Assembly (NCBI GenBank): GCA_021397835.1
Contig: JAJFZO010000566.1
Span: forward strand, 124,001 to 188,000
DNA: 64,000 bases
Reading direction: 5' to 3'
Source of the DNA: Moringa oleifera
Taxonomy: Eukaryota > Streptophyta > Magnoliopsida > Brassicales > Moringaceae
Every line of letters starts with the position of its first letter. The stretch's first letter is position 1. Position numbers and translations under genes: made by a program. This document shows, one piece after another, positions 12,137-23,019 of this stretch. The notes under the pieces were generated by a model that saw only the letters and a list, made by a program, of their open reading frames with translations, searched no databases and was not told where the DNA came from.

Positions 12137-13453
12137 GGTTTAAAGGCAACAAAGACAAAAACTGGGGAAGGCCTGATGAGTTTAGAGTCTGGAGTTTGGA
12201 AGTAGTTTGGTGGTATTCCATTGGATATAAGAGGCGGCTCCAGCCTCCAGGGCACGGCAGCCTGTTGGAATAAAGGGGTTGCCTTAGATGGCAGGCAATA
12301 CAAGGATTTATCTTTTTTTTTTTTTCCTGATAAAAGAAGGAGCATTACTTCACCATTGGTTCACCTCTCCTTTTTGTGACTTTGGCCTCTGATTTTCATT
12401 CCAAAGTTTTGGAGGGAAAGAATCATGGACATGGTAACACTAAAAGGGTCGTAGTTGGCCTTCCCAACCTCTCTTTCTTCTGGTCGAAATGGGCCAAGTC
12501 GAAAAAGCGTGTAATTGAGACGAGGCCGTGGGCTTGGAGAATGCATCAGGCCGAGTATGAATGAACCGTCGGAATGAAACAAGAAGCCCAAACTAGTGAA
12601 AGGTCCAGTATTGAATGGCTTACCTAAATCGGGGGGGATTGCTGCTGGTTGGATCAGGGGGTTAGGAAGCTAGCCGTTGTATGTCATTGGTTTCGCAAAG
12701 CAAAACCTTATTAGGCACAAAAGCGCAGGCCACACATTGGACTTTTTAAGGCTCCGCTATCTTCCCATTTCCTGGACTAGCCCAACAACACCAACACCAT
12801 CTTTTTACTCGCCAAATTATTCTTATAAAATATACACTTTCGTACTTAAGGTGTGGGGTTCGGTGAGGCGAAAACGGGGGCAGCCCCAGCAGCACGCTAC
12901 TTGCTTCGGTACTGATAGTGGTGGCATTGCGTCTTCCAAATTCTTTTCGGGTTAGGTTAGTTGCGAGTCTAATCCACACTCCCCACATGATAAGCTCCTA
13001 TTCGCAATTTAATTTCTAATTAATTTATCATATCTGAAAAATTCTCTCGCTACCAACCTTGCCCTTTTTTGGCTCCCCTTCTTCCACTTTTCAGAGGCGC
13101 TGCTTCTTTTGTCTCCCAGGTACACGTTCTGGATCTTCCTGATATTGCTCTCTTCTGCTTTGATGTTCACTCCAATTCTACTTACCACCCCATCTTATCC
13201 ACTGCTTTCAATTTGCGACCTACCTTGCCTGTCAGCTTATGGCTTTTCTCCTTTCTGATTCTTCTCCCTTGTTTGCTTGCCTCTATTTACGCCTAAATTC
13301 AAGATTCTTCTGTTTTTGAAATTTTACCTTTTACACCCCTTTCACAACTCAAACACATCAACTCATTCTCGCATCGTCAATCTTTAGGTGAATCCCCTAT
13401 AACAGTACCTAAAGACCTCCGGACAAGTGGCGGAGACCCTAAATAGCACTCAG
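12137..13453. promoter_or_regulatory. Divergent promoter region
   Basis: Roughly 1.3 kb between two divergent start codons (minus-strand unknown protein and plus-strand RING-CH gene), so both promoters must lie here. It contains a T-run near 12310-12325 and pyrimidine-rich DNA at 13050-13400 that fits a plant 5' leader. Individual elements could not be assigned. Confidence 0.45.
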
Positions 13454-15511
13454 ATGCAGAATGAGGACTCAAACAGAACTACGGCTACATGCCTCGAGAA
13501 GCAGGGGAACTCCATGGTGTGTCCTCAGGAGGGCGCCGAGAGGGCCTCCGTAGGTGAATCTGCCGACGACTGCAACCCCGCTTTGCTCACCATTGTGGTC
13601 TCGGATGGTGGGGACTCTGCCCTTACCCATGAACCCCCGGGAAAGCATTCCATAACTGTTGACTCTGGTAAAGAGGAATCGCCCTGCCTCCTATCTCCTA
13701 AAAAAGGCTTCTTGTCCAGGACATCCAGTTCTCATGAGCAATGCAGGTATATCGCATTCAGATGTTATTCTGATATAAATCGTACGTCTCATAATAATTC
13801 CAATGTCATTTTGCATTTCTGTTTTCCAATTTTTACTACTCTTTTGATCCATGAAGATGATGAATGTTTGTTGTGCATCACAGCAACAATGAAGCCACCA
13901 CATAGTTTTGGATACTGTCTCCCATTTACAACCTCATCAAATAAATGATGTATTTGGTAGTCTAACATGTAATTTAAGTTTTAGTATGTCTTGGCAGGTT
14001 AAACTTTCCTGATTTTAGTGATCACTTCTTTTGGATTGTTCACCATTCAAATTATCTCATCGGTAGTATCCCTGTAAATTTTTTCGACCCGGCTAAAGCG
14101 AGCTTTAATGATTTTTAAAGTAAAACTGGCACCATAGCAAGGTGTAATAAAAATTGCTTTGCATGTTTTTTTAGGGTCTGCCAGCAGGAGAAGGAAGAAG
14201 TTCTGATCGATCTAGGATGTCACTGTCGTGGCGGTCTTGCAAAAGCCCACAGGTCATGCATAGACACATGGTTTCGCACAAGGGGATCAAACCAATGTGA
14301 GATATGCCAGTAAGTCATTCAAAAAATTCAATCATGATTACAGTTATCATTGTTTTGGAGAATTTTTTGATGCAAATTATGAACATATATGCAGGGGGTT
14401 AGCTGTCAATGTGCCACCTCCAGAGTCCCAGCCAACTGTAAGTGTTCTTTGGTCTTGAATCTGGAGATCGATCATAAAAATCCCAATTGTTTTAGTACTT
14501 TTAGTCAATACATGCATGAGGTTTGGTGTTCAATGCTAGTTCATTTCGTCTTTGTGGGGATTCTAACAACAGTTTTATCAAAACCCCAAACCTTACCTCA
14601 AACTGAAAATTGATACTTATCAAAGACTATCATGTGATATAATCAAAATATGTTATTTTTTCTGTTATTGTGTTTGTAACTGAACTGATTGCAAGCCATT
14701 GAAGTATCAAATTCTTCAAGCCTAGCCACTTGATGTTTGGCAAAATGGTGGCTAGTATTGCAGAATCAACAGCGGACATGGAAACATCGTCCAAATATAT
14801 CATGATTAGCTAAGTGTTATGCCACATTCACAAAAAGCAATGATGCTGTGCTAAACCTTCTGTGTAAATGAGCACACCTTTTCTGAGGTTTGGTGATGTG
14901 TTTAGCAAAGCAAACACACAAACATTTTTTGGTCTTAATTGTGGTTCTTTATAGCATCTCAGTCTGTTTTGATTGTTTCATTTGTTTCTTGGGGCAGACA
15001 AATTACTGGGTTTGGAGGATTGATCCACACTTCAGACGACCAGAACGTGAAAGGGTAAGGGCTGACCCTGGCCATTCTCCTTGTGTTTTTGATTTACAGC
15101 AATGCAAATTGTTATTTATTCTTACTATGTATTAATTATCTCTTGGATAGGGCTGTTTTAGTCCACTTTGGGTGGCATTCTCGATCCTTATTGGTGGTCT
15201 ATTGTTGGATGTGCTGATATCCATTACACTTGGTGTCTCTGCACTACCAGTTAACATTATAATTGGTACCCATCTAATTTGCTTTTATGTACTTTTCCAT
15301 TGTATGAATGTGTGCATCTTTCTCTTACGACATTAGGATGTTTGGTTGGATGGTGTTAAGACCTGAAATATGTTTTACAGGAGTTATTGTCGTGCTTGGA
15401 CTTGGAACAGCACTTCGTCTTACCCTCGAATTCTGCCATGAATGGAGCTTGAGGAGAGTTGTGCAGAGGGTGGAAACAAATGTGAATATTGCATACCATC
15501 CTGGTTTATGA
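13454..15511 (+). CDS. RING-CH (RINGv) membrane E3 ubiquitin ligase
   Basis: Six exons were inferred: 13454-13746, 14175-14309, 14395-14437, 14998-15054, 15151-15265, 15381-15511. They total 774 bases, 257 residues. The N-terminal 95 residues are polar and probably disordered. A C4HC3 RING variant follows with ligands C97, C100, C113, C115, H123, C126, C139 and C142, including the GCHCRGGLAKAHRSC core and CIDTWF. This fold recruits an E2 enzyme and ubiquitinates substrates. Two adjacent hydrophobic helices at about residues 178-235 (LWVAFSILIGGLLLDVLI and IIIGVIVVLGLGTAL) anchor it in a membrane, as in MARCH-type ligases. Phase agrees at every junction. The frame is open upstream of the chosen ATG and contains a GTG at 13427 where an ATG would be expected. 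The substrate is unknown. Confidence 0.87.
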
Positions 15512-15993
15512 GTGAATCTGTATATATAAAGAAAAAGTTAAGAGTTAAGCATTCTTCATATGCTCTGTACAAAAGTCACCCTTATTGGTATTACCTTTTT
15601 TTTCCCCCCATTTGGACACAGTTTAATTTTATGGCAGAGATTGATTGACCATGTTGCTTTGTGAAACCTCAAGAACACTCATGGAGAATGTGTTTGAATT
15701 AAGTTTGAAATAGAATGATCACTTTGGTTACCTATGAACTGCTTTCATGTTTTCTGTGGCAGTTGGTTGGTAAACTCCTTTGTATCATTGAAACACATTT
15801 TGTGTTTTTTAGGGGAATTTCTCCACGTGAATGAAAGTAGATGGAGTTGCTTTAATAATGTATGGGTTTCAATTTATTGTTGAAAATCTGCTGTATGGTG
15901 GTTGTTTGATCTATGTAAGGAAATTTGCATGGATGCTGCTATGACTCGAGTCAGGGTAACCAGTTCCAACACAGGACGGCCGGCCTGTCCTGA
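15512..15993. other. 3' UTR and spacer after the RING-CH gene
   Basis: T-rich sequence without coding potential, probably the 3' UTR, running up to the border of the inverted-repeat element. Confidence 0.5.
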
Positions 15994-16771
15994 GGCCATC
16001 TCCAAAATCTTACACCAAATTTAACACCAATTTGGTGTTAAAAAGAAATTTTTTTAGAACATTTCAACACCAAATTTTTTTCATCTTCAATTCATTTATA
16101 TCAAATTGATGTTATAATATTATTTTAATAATATAAATAATAATTATTAATAAAAATATTTATAAATATTAATTAATTTATAAATATATTTTAAAATAAT
16201 TAATATAATTTAAAATTTTAATTTATATTTTTAAAAAATTAATATTATATAATAAATTATAATTTTTAATAATTTTTAAAATTAATAATTTATTAATTAA
16301 ATTTTATAAAAATATTTTAACCTTAATTTTAACTTAATTATTTTTTATAAGTTACTTAATTATAAATTACTTTAAATTTTTATATATTTTTAAATAATAA
16401 TTTAAATAATAATTTAAATAATATATATAATTTTATTATTTAATTAAATAAATTGTTATTAATAATAATTTAAATAAAATAAAATTATATATTAAATATT
16501 ATTCTTGTTTTAAAGATTTTGATGAAATATTTTTAATAGTATGATTTTTTTAATAATATCACATATTTATTAAGTTATTGATTAAAAATATATTTGATTC
16601 AAAAATTTTAAAAAAATAATTTATAAAAAAATAATTTTAAAATTTATCAATTTAGTATAGTTATAATGCTGTATCAAATTTGGTGTAAAAGTAAATTTGT
16701 CATCTCGTTAGAAATGATTTGATCAATTTTTAACGGTAAAATATGTTTTACCGTATTGGTTGGAGACGGCC
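15994..16771. mobile_element. Non-autonomous DNA transposon, PIF/Harbinger-like MITE (778 bp)
   Basis: The ends are inverted: the left end reads GGCCATCTCCAA and the right end, on the other strand, reads GGCCGTCTCCAA (11 of 12 matching). The trinucleotide TGA borders both sides (15991-15993 and 16772-16774), fitting a 3-bp target duplication. Inside the left end is a perfect palindrome (16020-16041, TTTAACACCAA and its complement), and the right side has the inverted counterpart AATTTGGTGTAAAA. The body is extremely AT-rich and non-coding. The 3-bp duplication and G-rich ends suggest PIF/Harbinger; TGA rather than TAA/TTA is a small misfit. Confidence 0.7.
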
Positions 16772-16774
16772 TGA

Positions 16775-17362
16775 GCCGAAGACAAGAAAAATGGTAATGT
16801 GAAAGATGCACATACCAAGCCCAAATTGAGAGGGGTTCCGGAGATGACAGCACAGGAATGAGTCATGTTGAGTATCACTGGGCTGGCAGGCTAGCAATCA
16901 GTGCTGTTTCTCTCATGGCAATCTGACACTGGTTGCGGCCTGAGCGTTAGGCTGCGGAGTCCCTGTTGTCTTGGGTCCTTTATGATTTTTGATGGCTCGC
17001 ATTAGGGGGAAGATTTTATAGCCTCACTGTGGGCCGCCGAGTGACTCATTTGTTTCCCGTTTCCAATCTCAATCTGGTCCAAGAAAAAGAAAAACAGGTT
17101 GGGTTTGGGAAGCAGTGAGGGAGAGCCCAATTATCAGCTGCTTCTGTTTCTGATTCTCTCTGACAGGGATGCTGCCTGGAGGACTAATCACTTTTACGTC
17201 TTTGAGCAATCTTTATTTCATTGCTCACTGTTTTCTTTTGCTACAAAACTGAAAAAAGAAACAGAAAAGTCAAATTGGAATGAGTGGGTATGAACACGTG
17301 AAGGAATCTAGTAAAATTTCTTATCCTGGGTTAACAAGACTGCTCACTTACGTGTTCACACG

Positions 17363-17398
<36 letters not shown>

Positions 17399-17872
17399 GT
17401 GTAAAAGCAAAGGTGGGAGAAAAAGCGGCCCCTCTGACAATTCTAACATGCAAAAAGCGAGGGAGGGAGGGCTTTTATTGTAATTATTAGAAAAGGGAAG
17501 GACCCAAGTGAAAACTAAAAAAGCTCAATAGAGGCGGAGGGATTGGGGAAGGGGATGCGCATCGAACCATCATGAGGCCTCAATCAACCCACAACATAAA
17601 ATGCAATTGTGGCTGTCGGACGCACCATGAAAGCGAAAACATGGTAAAGCCACATGTCCTACGCAATTGTCTTGATTCTATTGGCTGTCACCGTCGAGTC
17701 CACTGTATGTCCGCTTAGCAATAGCATACCAGCGGACCAGACTGGGAGCTACATAGTACGGTTCCTGTACATAATTATCCTCCCCAAGTCATCTTCGTGC
17801 GCCAAGCCACAGAGAGAGAGAGAGAGAGAGAGGGAGAGAGTGGGAGAGAGATCGATCTGATAGAAGAACAAG
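16775..17872. promoter_or_regulatory. Upstream region of the NAC gene with two GA microsatellites
   Basis: No coding gene. It contains (GA)n tracts at 17365-17395 and 17811-17850, the second ending about 23 bases before the NAC start codon and hence within the leader. GA tracts near plant start sites can bind BBR/BPC (GAGA-binding) factors. The upstream reading frame 17654-17860 is discussed as a finding. Confidence 0.5.
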
Positions 17873-20800
17873 ATGGCAGTGTTGTCCATGGGGTCGCTAC
17901 CTCTGGGGTTTAGGTTCAGGCCGACGGACGAGGAGCTCATAAGTCACTACTTGAGGTTGAAGATCAACGGCCGTGATGCGGAGGTGCAGGTCATTCCCGA
18001 AGTAGACGTGTGCAAACGGGAGCCCTGGGATTTACCTGGTTCGTCGTTTCTTTTTCCTTTCTTTTCCTATTTTGTCTTTCTAAATTATATGAAGTTAGAT
18101 TTCAAGTGCCGAAATTTGGATGTGAATCTCATCAGATTCCTTAATTGGACCCTCAGTTTGTTTCCTTTCCTTTTTATTCTTCCCCGTGGTGATTGTCAAT
18201 TACATCTGGAAATTCTCCTCCATATACGAGATTCCCCTTGCTTTTCCTTGTTGGCTTCCCTCCTCGCAAAAGAACAAAACTAAAATAAAAAGGAAGACGG
18301 TATACTTAGTGAGAAGGTTCATGTTATGTTTGAAGTGTTATTTGAAGGATCTATATACCATTTCTACTTGACATGGATGACAGGGCTGTCTGTAATAAAG
18401 ACGGATGATCGGGAATGGTTCTTCTTCTGCCCTCGGGACAGAAAGTACCCCAACGGCCATCGTTCCAACAGGGCCACAGACGCCGGCTACTGGAAGGCCA
18501 CCGGTAAGGATCGCACCATCAAGTCGAGGAAGGCCTTGATTGGCATGAAGAAGACTTTGGTTTTCTACAGAGGCCGTGCCCCTAAGGGCCAACGTACCAA
18601 CTGGATCATGCATGAGTACCGCGCTACTGATAAGGACCTTGATGGCTCTTCCCCTGGCCAGGTTCCTTTCTATAATTCATCCGCTTTAGCTATCTCCTTA
18701 CTCTTCATGCTCCCTTGAACACTTCACCTCCTTATTTTACTACCTAAATTTGATTTAGGCCCATAGTTGCCAAGAAACATGGTGCTTTAATGTTACTTCA
18801 GTACTTCTCCACATTTAGTTTATTTATTACTACTTTCTCTTGTTACAAACTTTTTCTAATTATTTTGCTTTGATCACCAGGTTTGCCATTGACAAGGTTA
18901 TGCACAGTCTACCCCACACTCTATCTAATAACATACTATGCTATCTTTTCCTTCATATTTTTTAATGCATAAGCAGTTACTTGTTTGCTTTCATAAACAG
19001 CAAACACATCCTGCAAATGCTTAAACAGCTTATCTCTTAATTTATTCCTATGTAGGATCATAATTCTCAGATTTTGGCTGATGTTTGAAATGCTCTTCGT
19101 CTCTTAACTATCATAGGGCTCTTCCTTAGTATTTTTTGTGATTTCATTTATCTTCGACTGTCAAGCTTTAGTCTCTCTAAATTTTGAAATGACCTAATGT
19201 TCATTTGTTTGGACATGCGTCTAGCCAAACTAATTACCATTCTCATGATTAGTATCTTTAGGTCCATTTTCTCATGAATCATCCTCATTCTGTTAATCTG
19301 TTCACCTGATGCAGGGTGCCTTTGTTCTATGTCGATTGTTCCACAAGCCTGATGAGAAGATTGATGGTCCAAAATATGACGAAATAGTACAGACTGGTTC
19401 CTCTCCTACCACAACCAAGTCCTCCCCTGATGAGGGGTCAGCTGATCTTGTCCAAGAAACCGCTACGTCTTCTATGCAAGTTGAGAAGGAATCAGAAAGT
19501 ATGAAGAGGTGGTTAAACAATAGGTCTGATAAAGTGACTCCTAATGCTTTGTTAACTAATCAGAACTTTAGCAAGAGTGATATAACTGCTGATACTGAAA
19601 ATCACATTGCAGAAGAAACAACCATGGAGGTAAGAAGTGGATTATTTTTGTTTCTATTTTCACGTGGTCAATATCTTGCACAGTGTTGATAAGTTGAGCA
19701 ATATGAGCTTCTCATTGACATGCATTTTTGTGCTGTACCTCTAGGCATACCTGCACCAGGGAGGAAAGTCAAATCTTTGTGACCCTACTTATGGTCATAT
19801 TGACTGCGAAGTTTTTTCGTCAATGCAGTCAAATGTTCATGCAGAGCTAGCACCATACATGGATTCACTTTATGCCAGTGATTTTGGGAGTGATAATAAT
19901 GGTTGGCATTTTCAAGATGGTACCAGTGAACAGGATGTGTCACTGTCAGGCGTATTGGATGAGTTGTTCCATAACCAAGATGATTCCTGTGAGGAGTCAT
20001 CCAGCCAGAAACACACACTTGCTCAAAATGAGATGAATTTGGCAGGAAATGGATGTATGATGCAGACTATACTACCTGAGAATTACTTTCTCAAAGACAA
20101 TGGTACATTCAGTGACACAGACACTGAAATGGCCCAAATGCAGGTAATACAAAAACCTTGTAGTTGCGCTACTGGAGACTTCAAATTTCCGACATTGGAA
20201 GTATTTATCTTTCTAGTTGGCTTTAAAAGCTATTTGTCATGGTTGATCGGTTGGTAGATTACCAAAGACTAATTTTTCTGATGAGGAAATATGGTGTATT
20301 TATTATTTATTTTTTCTGATAATAAAAAAGAAGAGTATCAAAGATTAATTCTGATGCACTAAAATTGATTTTTGCTGTTCCCCAGTATGATTTACAAGTT
20401 GGAACTTCAAGGGAGTTTAATGAGGATATTCAGGGCAATGAATTTCTGCAGATGCGTACTCCACTGTATATGGAAGCCCAAGCTTCATTTTACAACCCCA
20501 ATGGTGGGCAAGATGCTTCATCTGCTGAATCTACCATGGGTTCTTTTCATGGTAATTTCAATGAGTTGGAACAGCCTGCCAATCTGAAGAATCCTATGAA
20601 CCTTGATGGTGCAGTTGTAGGTGGAACTGGAATCAAGACTAGATCCCGGCAGCCTCAACAACGACTAAATTCAGACAACATTGTAAACCAGGGCACTGCT
20701 CCTAGAAGAATCCGTCTACTGATAAATTCTTCATCCTTGTCAGTTTACGAGGACAAAGAGAGAGAAGTGAGCCACAGTGAAGAAGAAGTGCAGTCAGCTG

Positions 20801-21523
20801 TCACTGAGGTAAGGGTCATCTGACAAAGCTAACATTTAAAGCTTCGCTGGTATGCTGACCTGCTCATTTTATTTGTAATATTGGTTCATACAGGGTAGCG
20901 AAGCTACAGACATGTTCTCTGGCTGCAATGATTCGGTTAGTGAAACTAGAATCAAGATTAGAACCCGGCAGCCTCAACATCGACCAAATCCAGATGACTT
21001 TGTAACTCAGGGCACTGCTTCTAGGAGAATTCGTCTACAGATGACATCTTCGTCTATGTTAGCTGGTGATGGCAAGAAGGCAGATGCAAACTGTGGTGAA
21101 GAAAAAGATGAAGTAGAATCAGTTGTTAGTGAGGTAACAGTCATTTGGTAAAGCTAATGTTGAAAGCTCTGTGTATTCATTAATTACTTTCTGAGCCTTG
21201 TATAATGTATCATGCAGGCTAGGAAGGAACCCGCAGAGCAAACCCCAACGAATAATAAGCAGATAGAAGAGAGAAACTTGCTTAAGTTTGGTGAGAGGCA
21301 GGAGATTGCTAAAGAATCTTCTGAAAAACTGAGGTTAAGACGAAAATGTTTTGAACCGGTTGACTCTCGCAGGGAGCTGTTGATGTCTTCAGGAGGAGTG
21401 GCCAAGCATGGAATCTCAATTGCGTCATTAGGTTACGTGATTGGTATTTTCCTTGTTATGATGTTGTTCGTAATCTTGATGGGGATGGGCAGATGCTTAA
21501 GTTCTGGACGGTGCAGCATATAG
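17873..21523 (+). CDS. Membrane-tethered NAC transcription factor (NTL type)
   Basis: Seven exons were inferred: 17873-18038, 18384-18661, 19315-19629, 19745-20143, 20386-20808, 20894-21133, 21218-21523. They total 2127 bases, 708 residues. The NAC domain (about residues 9-155) carries [19 protein letters not shown], the EPWDLPG block, the DNA-contacting KATGKDRTI region, [16 protein letters not shown] and NWIMHEYR. A long acidic, Ser-rich region follows, then a single hydrophobic helix at about residues 673-696 ([20 protein letters not shown]) near the C terminus. In known NTL proteins this helix holds the factor in the ER or plasma membrane until proteolysis releases it under stress. The length fits the NTL class. 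Exons 5 and 6 both encode an IKxRxRQPQxR...QGTAxRRIRL unit, an internal duplication. The start is the first ATG giving the conserved N terminus. Confidence 0.93.
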
Positions 21524-22845
21524 AAGGCAGGAAGAAGAGTGTTGGACTGTCCATTTTGCTCTGTAGGATAGAGGGATAGGCCTGTAAATTGATACCTTAT
21601 TTATATACATATAACCTGCATTGTCTTTGTTTTGTGGAGTGATTTGTTGTTGGAGTTGATGATTTTTGTCCTGATAATGTTTTATTTTCAATTGAAATCT
21701 GGTGCGGGGTTCTATTTTTCTGCTGTGGGGCAGCTGAGGATCAGAAATCTTTTGATTGTTTTACAAGGTGGGTGTAGGTGGTCTGTATTTTTATTTTTTA
21801 TCTATTGGAAAAGATTTTAGCTTCTGTGGATGAAGGTTATGGGACTCTCTGCTTAAAGGCAAGCGGTGTAAAGAGAAAGGGGGGTGGGGGGGAACTTGTT
21901 GATATGAGGTGAAAATGCAGTATAGAAAGTAGTAGTGGGGCTGATATTAGTGTGATAGATATAAATAAAAGATAGTTGGAACTAATCCCACATATGGAGG
22001 TGTGATTTGTGGTTGCTGAATTATTTAGTATAATAGCAGAGAAGATATTATGATGGGAGCAGGATAAGGAAAACAACATAGCTGGGGAGAGTATTTTATT
22101 TAATTCAAGAGGTAATCACCATCGCCAATAGGGAACGGAAATGATCAAAGAAAAGCAAAAATGGAGTGAGTAGTGCGTGGCATAAGAGTAAATTAAACAT
22201 TAAATTGGTTAAAGATGATGAATGGATGGGGAAAGAAAGAAGATAAGGATGAGGAGAAAGATTTGGAACAGAAGTAGGAAGAGAAAGACAGAGTCAGGAA
22301 AAGCCAAAAGAAAATGTGAATATAAAAACCAAAAACTGGGACATATCACGTGGCAGAGATCCACGTGGCTGCGTAGCAGCACACAGGAAAGCAAAGTGGT
22401 GGCGCAGTGGGAATCGGGCAATTAGGAACCCCCACCCCATCCGTTTGAAAATGTCAGAAACCAGAAACCAGAAACCAGAGGTGAGACCCCACAGTAACAC
22501 CGAGTAACCCTATGACGACTGGATGGGTCTAGAGAGTATACCATGCCACCCACCACCCAGTTCCTACTGCTTGTTTGTTTAGTAGTAGAAATCTCAAAGG
22601 ATGTTATAGCAAGCGCACACCAATTCACATGATCCCTTCCTGCCTTCCTTCCTTTCACTTGTGTATAAAAATCCAGAGTGCCCGAGAGAGAGAGAGAGAG
22701 AGAGAGACCTTGCCCGCCTACCTCCCAGCATTGTAATTCCCAACAGTCAATCTCTTATACTTCTACCAAAACTTGATTTTGATTTCAGTTCTGAATTGGG
22801 CCTATTTAGAGACGGAAAGAGAGAAACCCACAGAGAGACAGAGAG
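21524..22845. other. Intergenic region before the 57-aa gene
   Basis: The first part is the presumed NAC 3' UTR. A short direct repeat lies at about 22456-22480 (CAGAAAC units). The promoter and leader of the next gene occupy the right end. No gene was recognised in 21600-22640. Confidence 0.45.
22664..22671 (+). promoter_or_regulatory. Possible TATA box of the 57-aa gene
   Basis: TATAAAAA about 180 bases before the ATG at 22846, followed by a (GA)n tract at 22684-22707 that would fall at the start of the leader. Motif and spacing only. Confidence 0.45.
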
Positions 22846-23019
22846 ATGATACTGGTATCAATTGTGGCGGAGCTAATGGAGGAATACACGGTGCTGCTGG
22901 CGAGGGTGCTGGAGCATTTGTTCCACGAGGCTCCATTGCCCAGGCGGATTCGACTCCTCATCCTCCGCAGTCTTCCCTTCGCTTCCTCCCATCCTCTTCT
23001 ACTTCCGGCCCCCGCTTGA
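22846..23019 (+). CDS. Small uncharacterised protein (57 aa)
   Basis: A short intronless frame of 57 residues beginning MILVSIVAELMEEYTVLLAR and continuing [19 protein letters not shown] before a Pro/Leu/Ser-rich end. Coding is supported by strongly G/C-rich third positions in AT-rich surroundings, a TATA-like motif and GA-rich leader upstream, and an amphipathic pattern: a hydrophobic/acidic helix, then the cluster PRRIR, then a second hydrophobic stretch. I have an impression of similar small plant proteins with an E-x-PxPRR-R-LIL-LPFA pattern, but cannot name one. It is not a DVL/RTFL or CLE peptide, whose conserved cores are absent. There is no clear cleavable signal peptide. Longer frames over the same bases are in other phases. 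Possibly membrane-associated; function unknown. Confidence 0.62.
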   Translation: MILVSIVAELMEEYTVLLARVLEHLFHEAPLPRRIRLLILRSLPFASSHPLLLPAPA

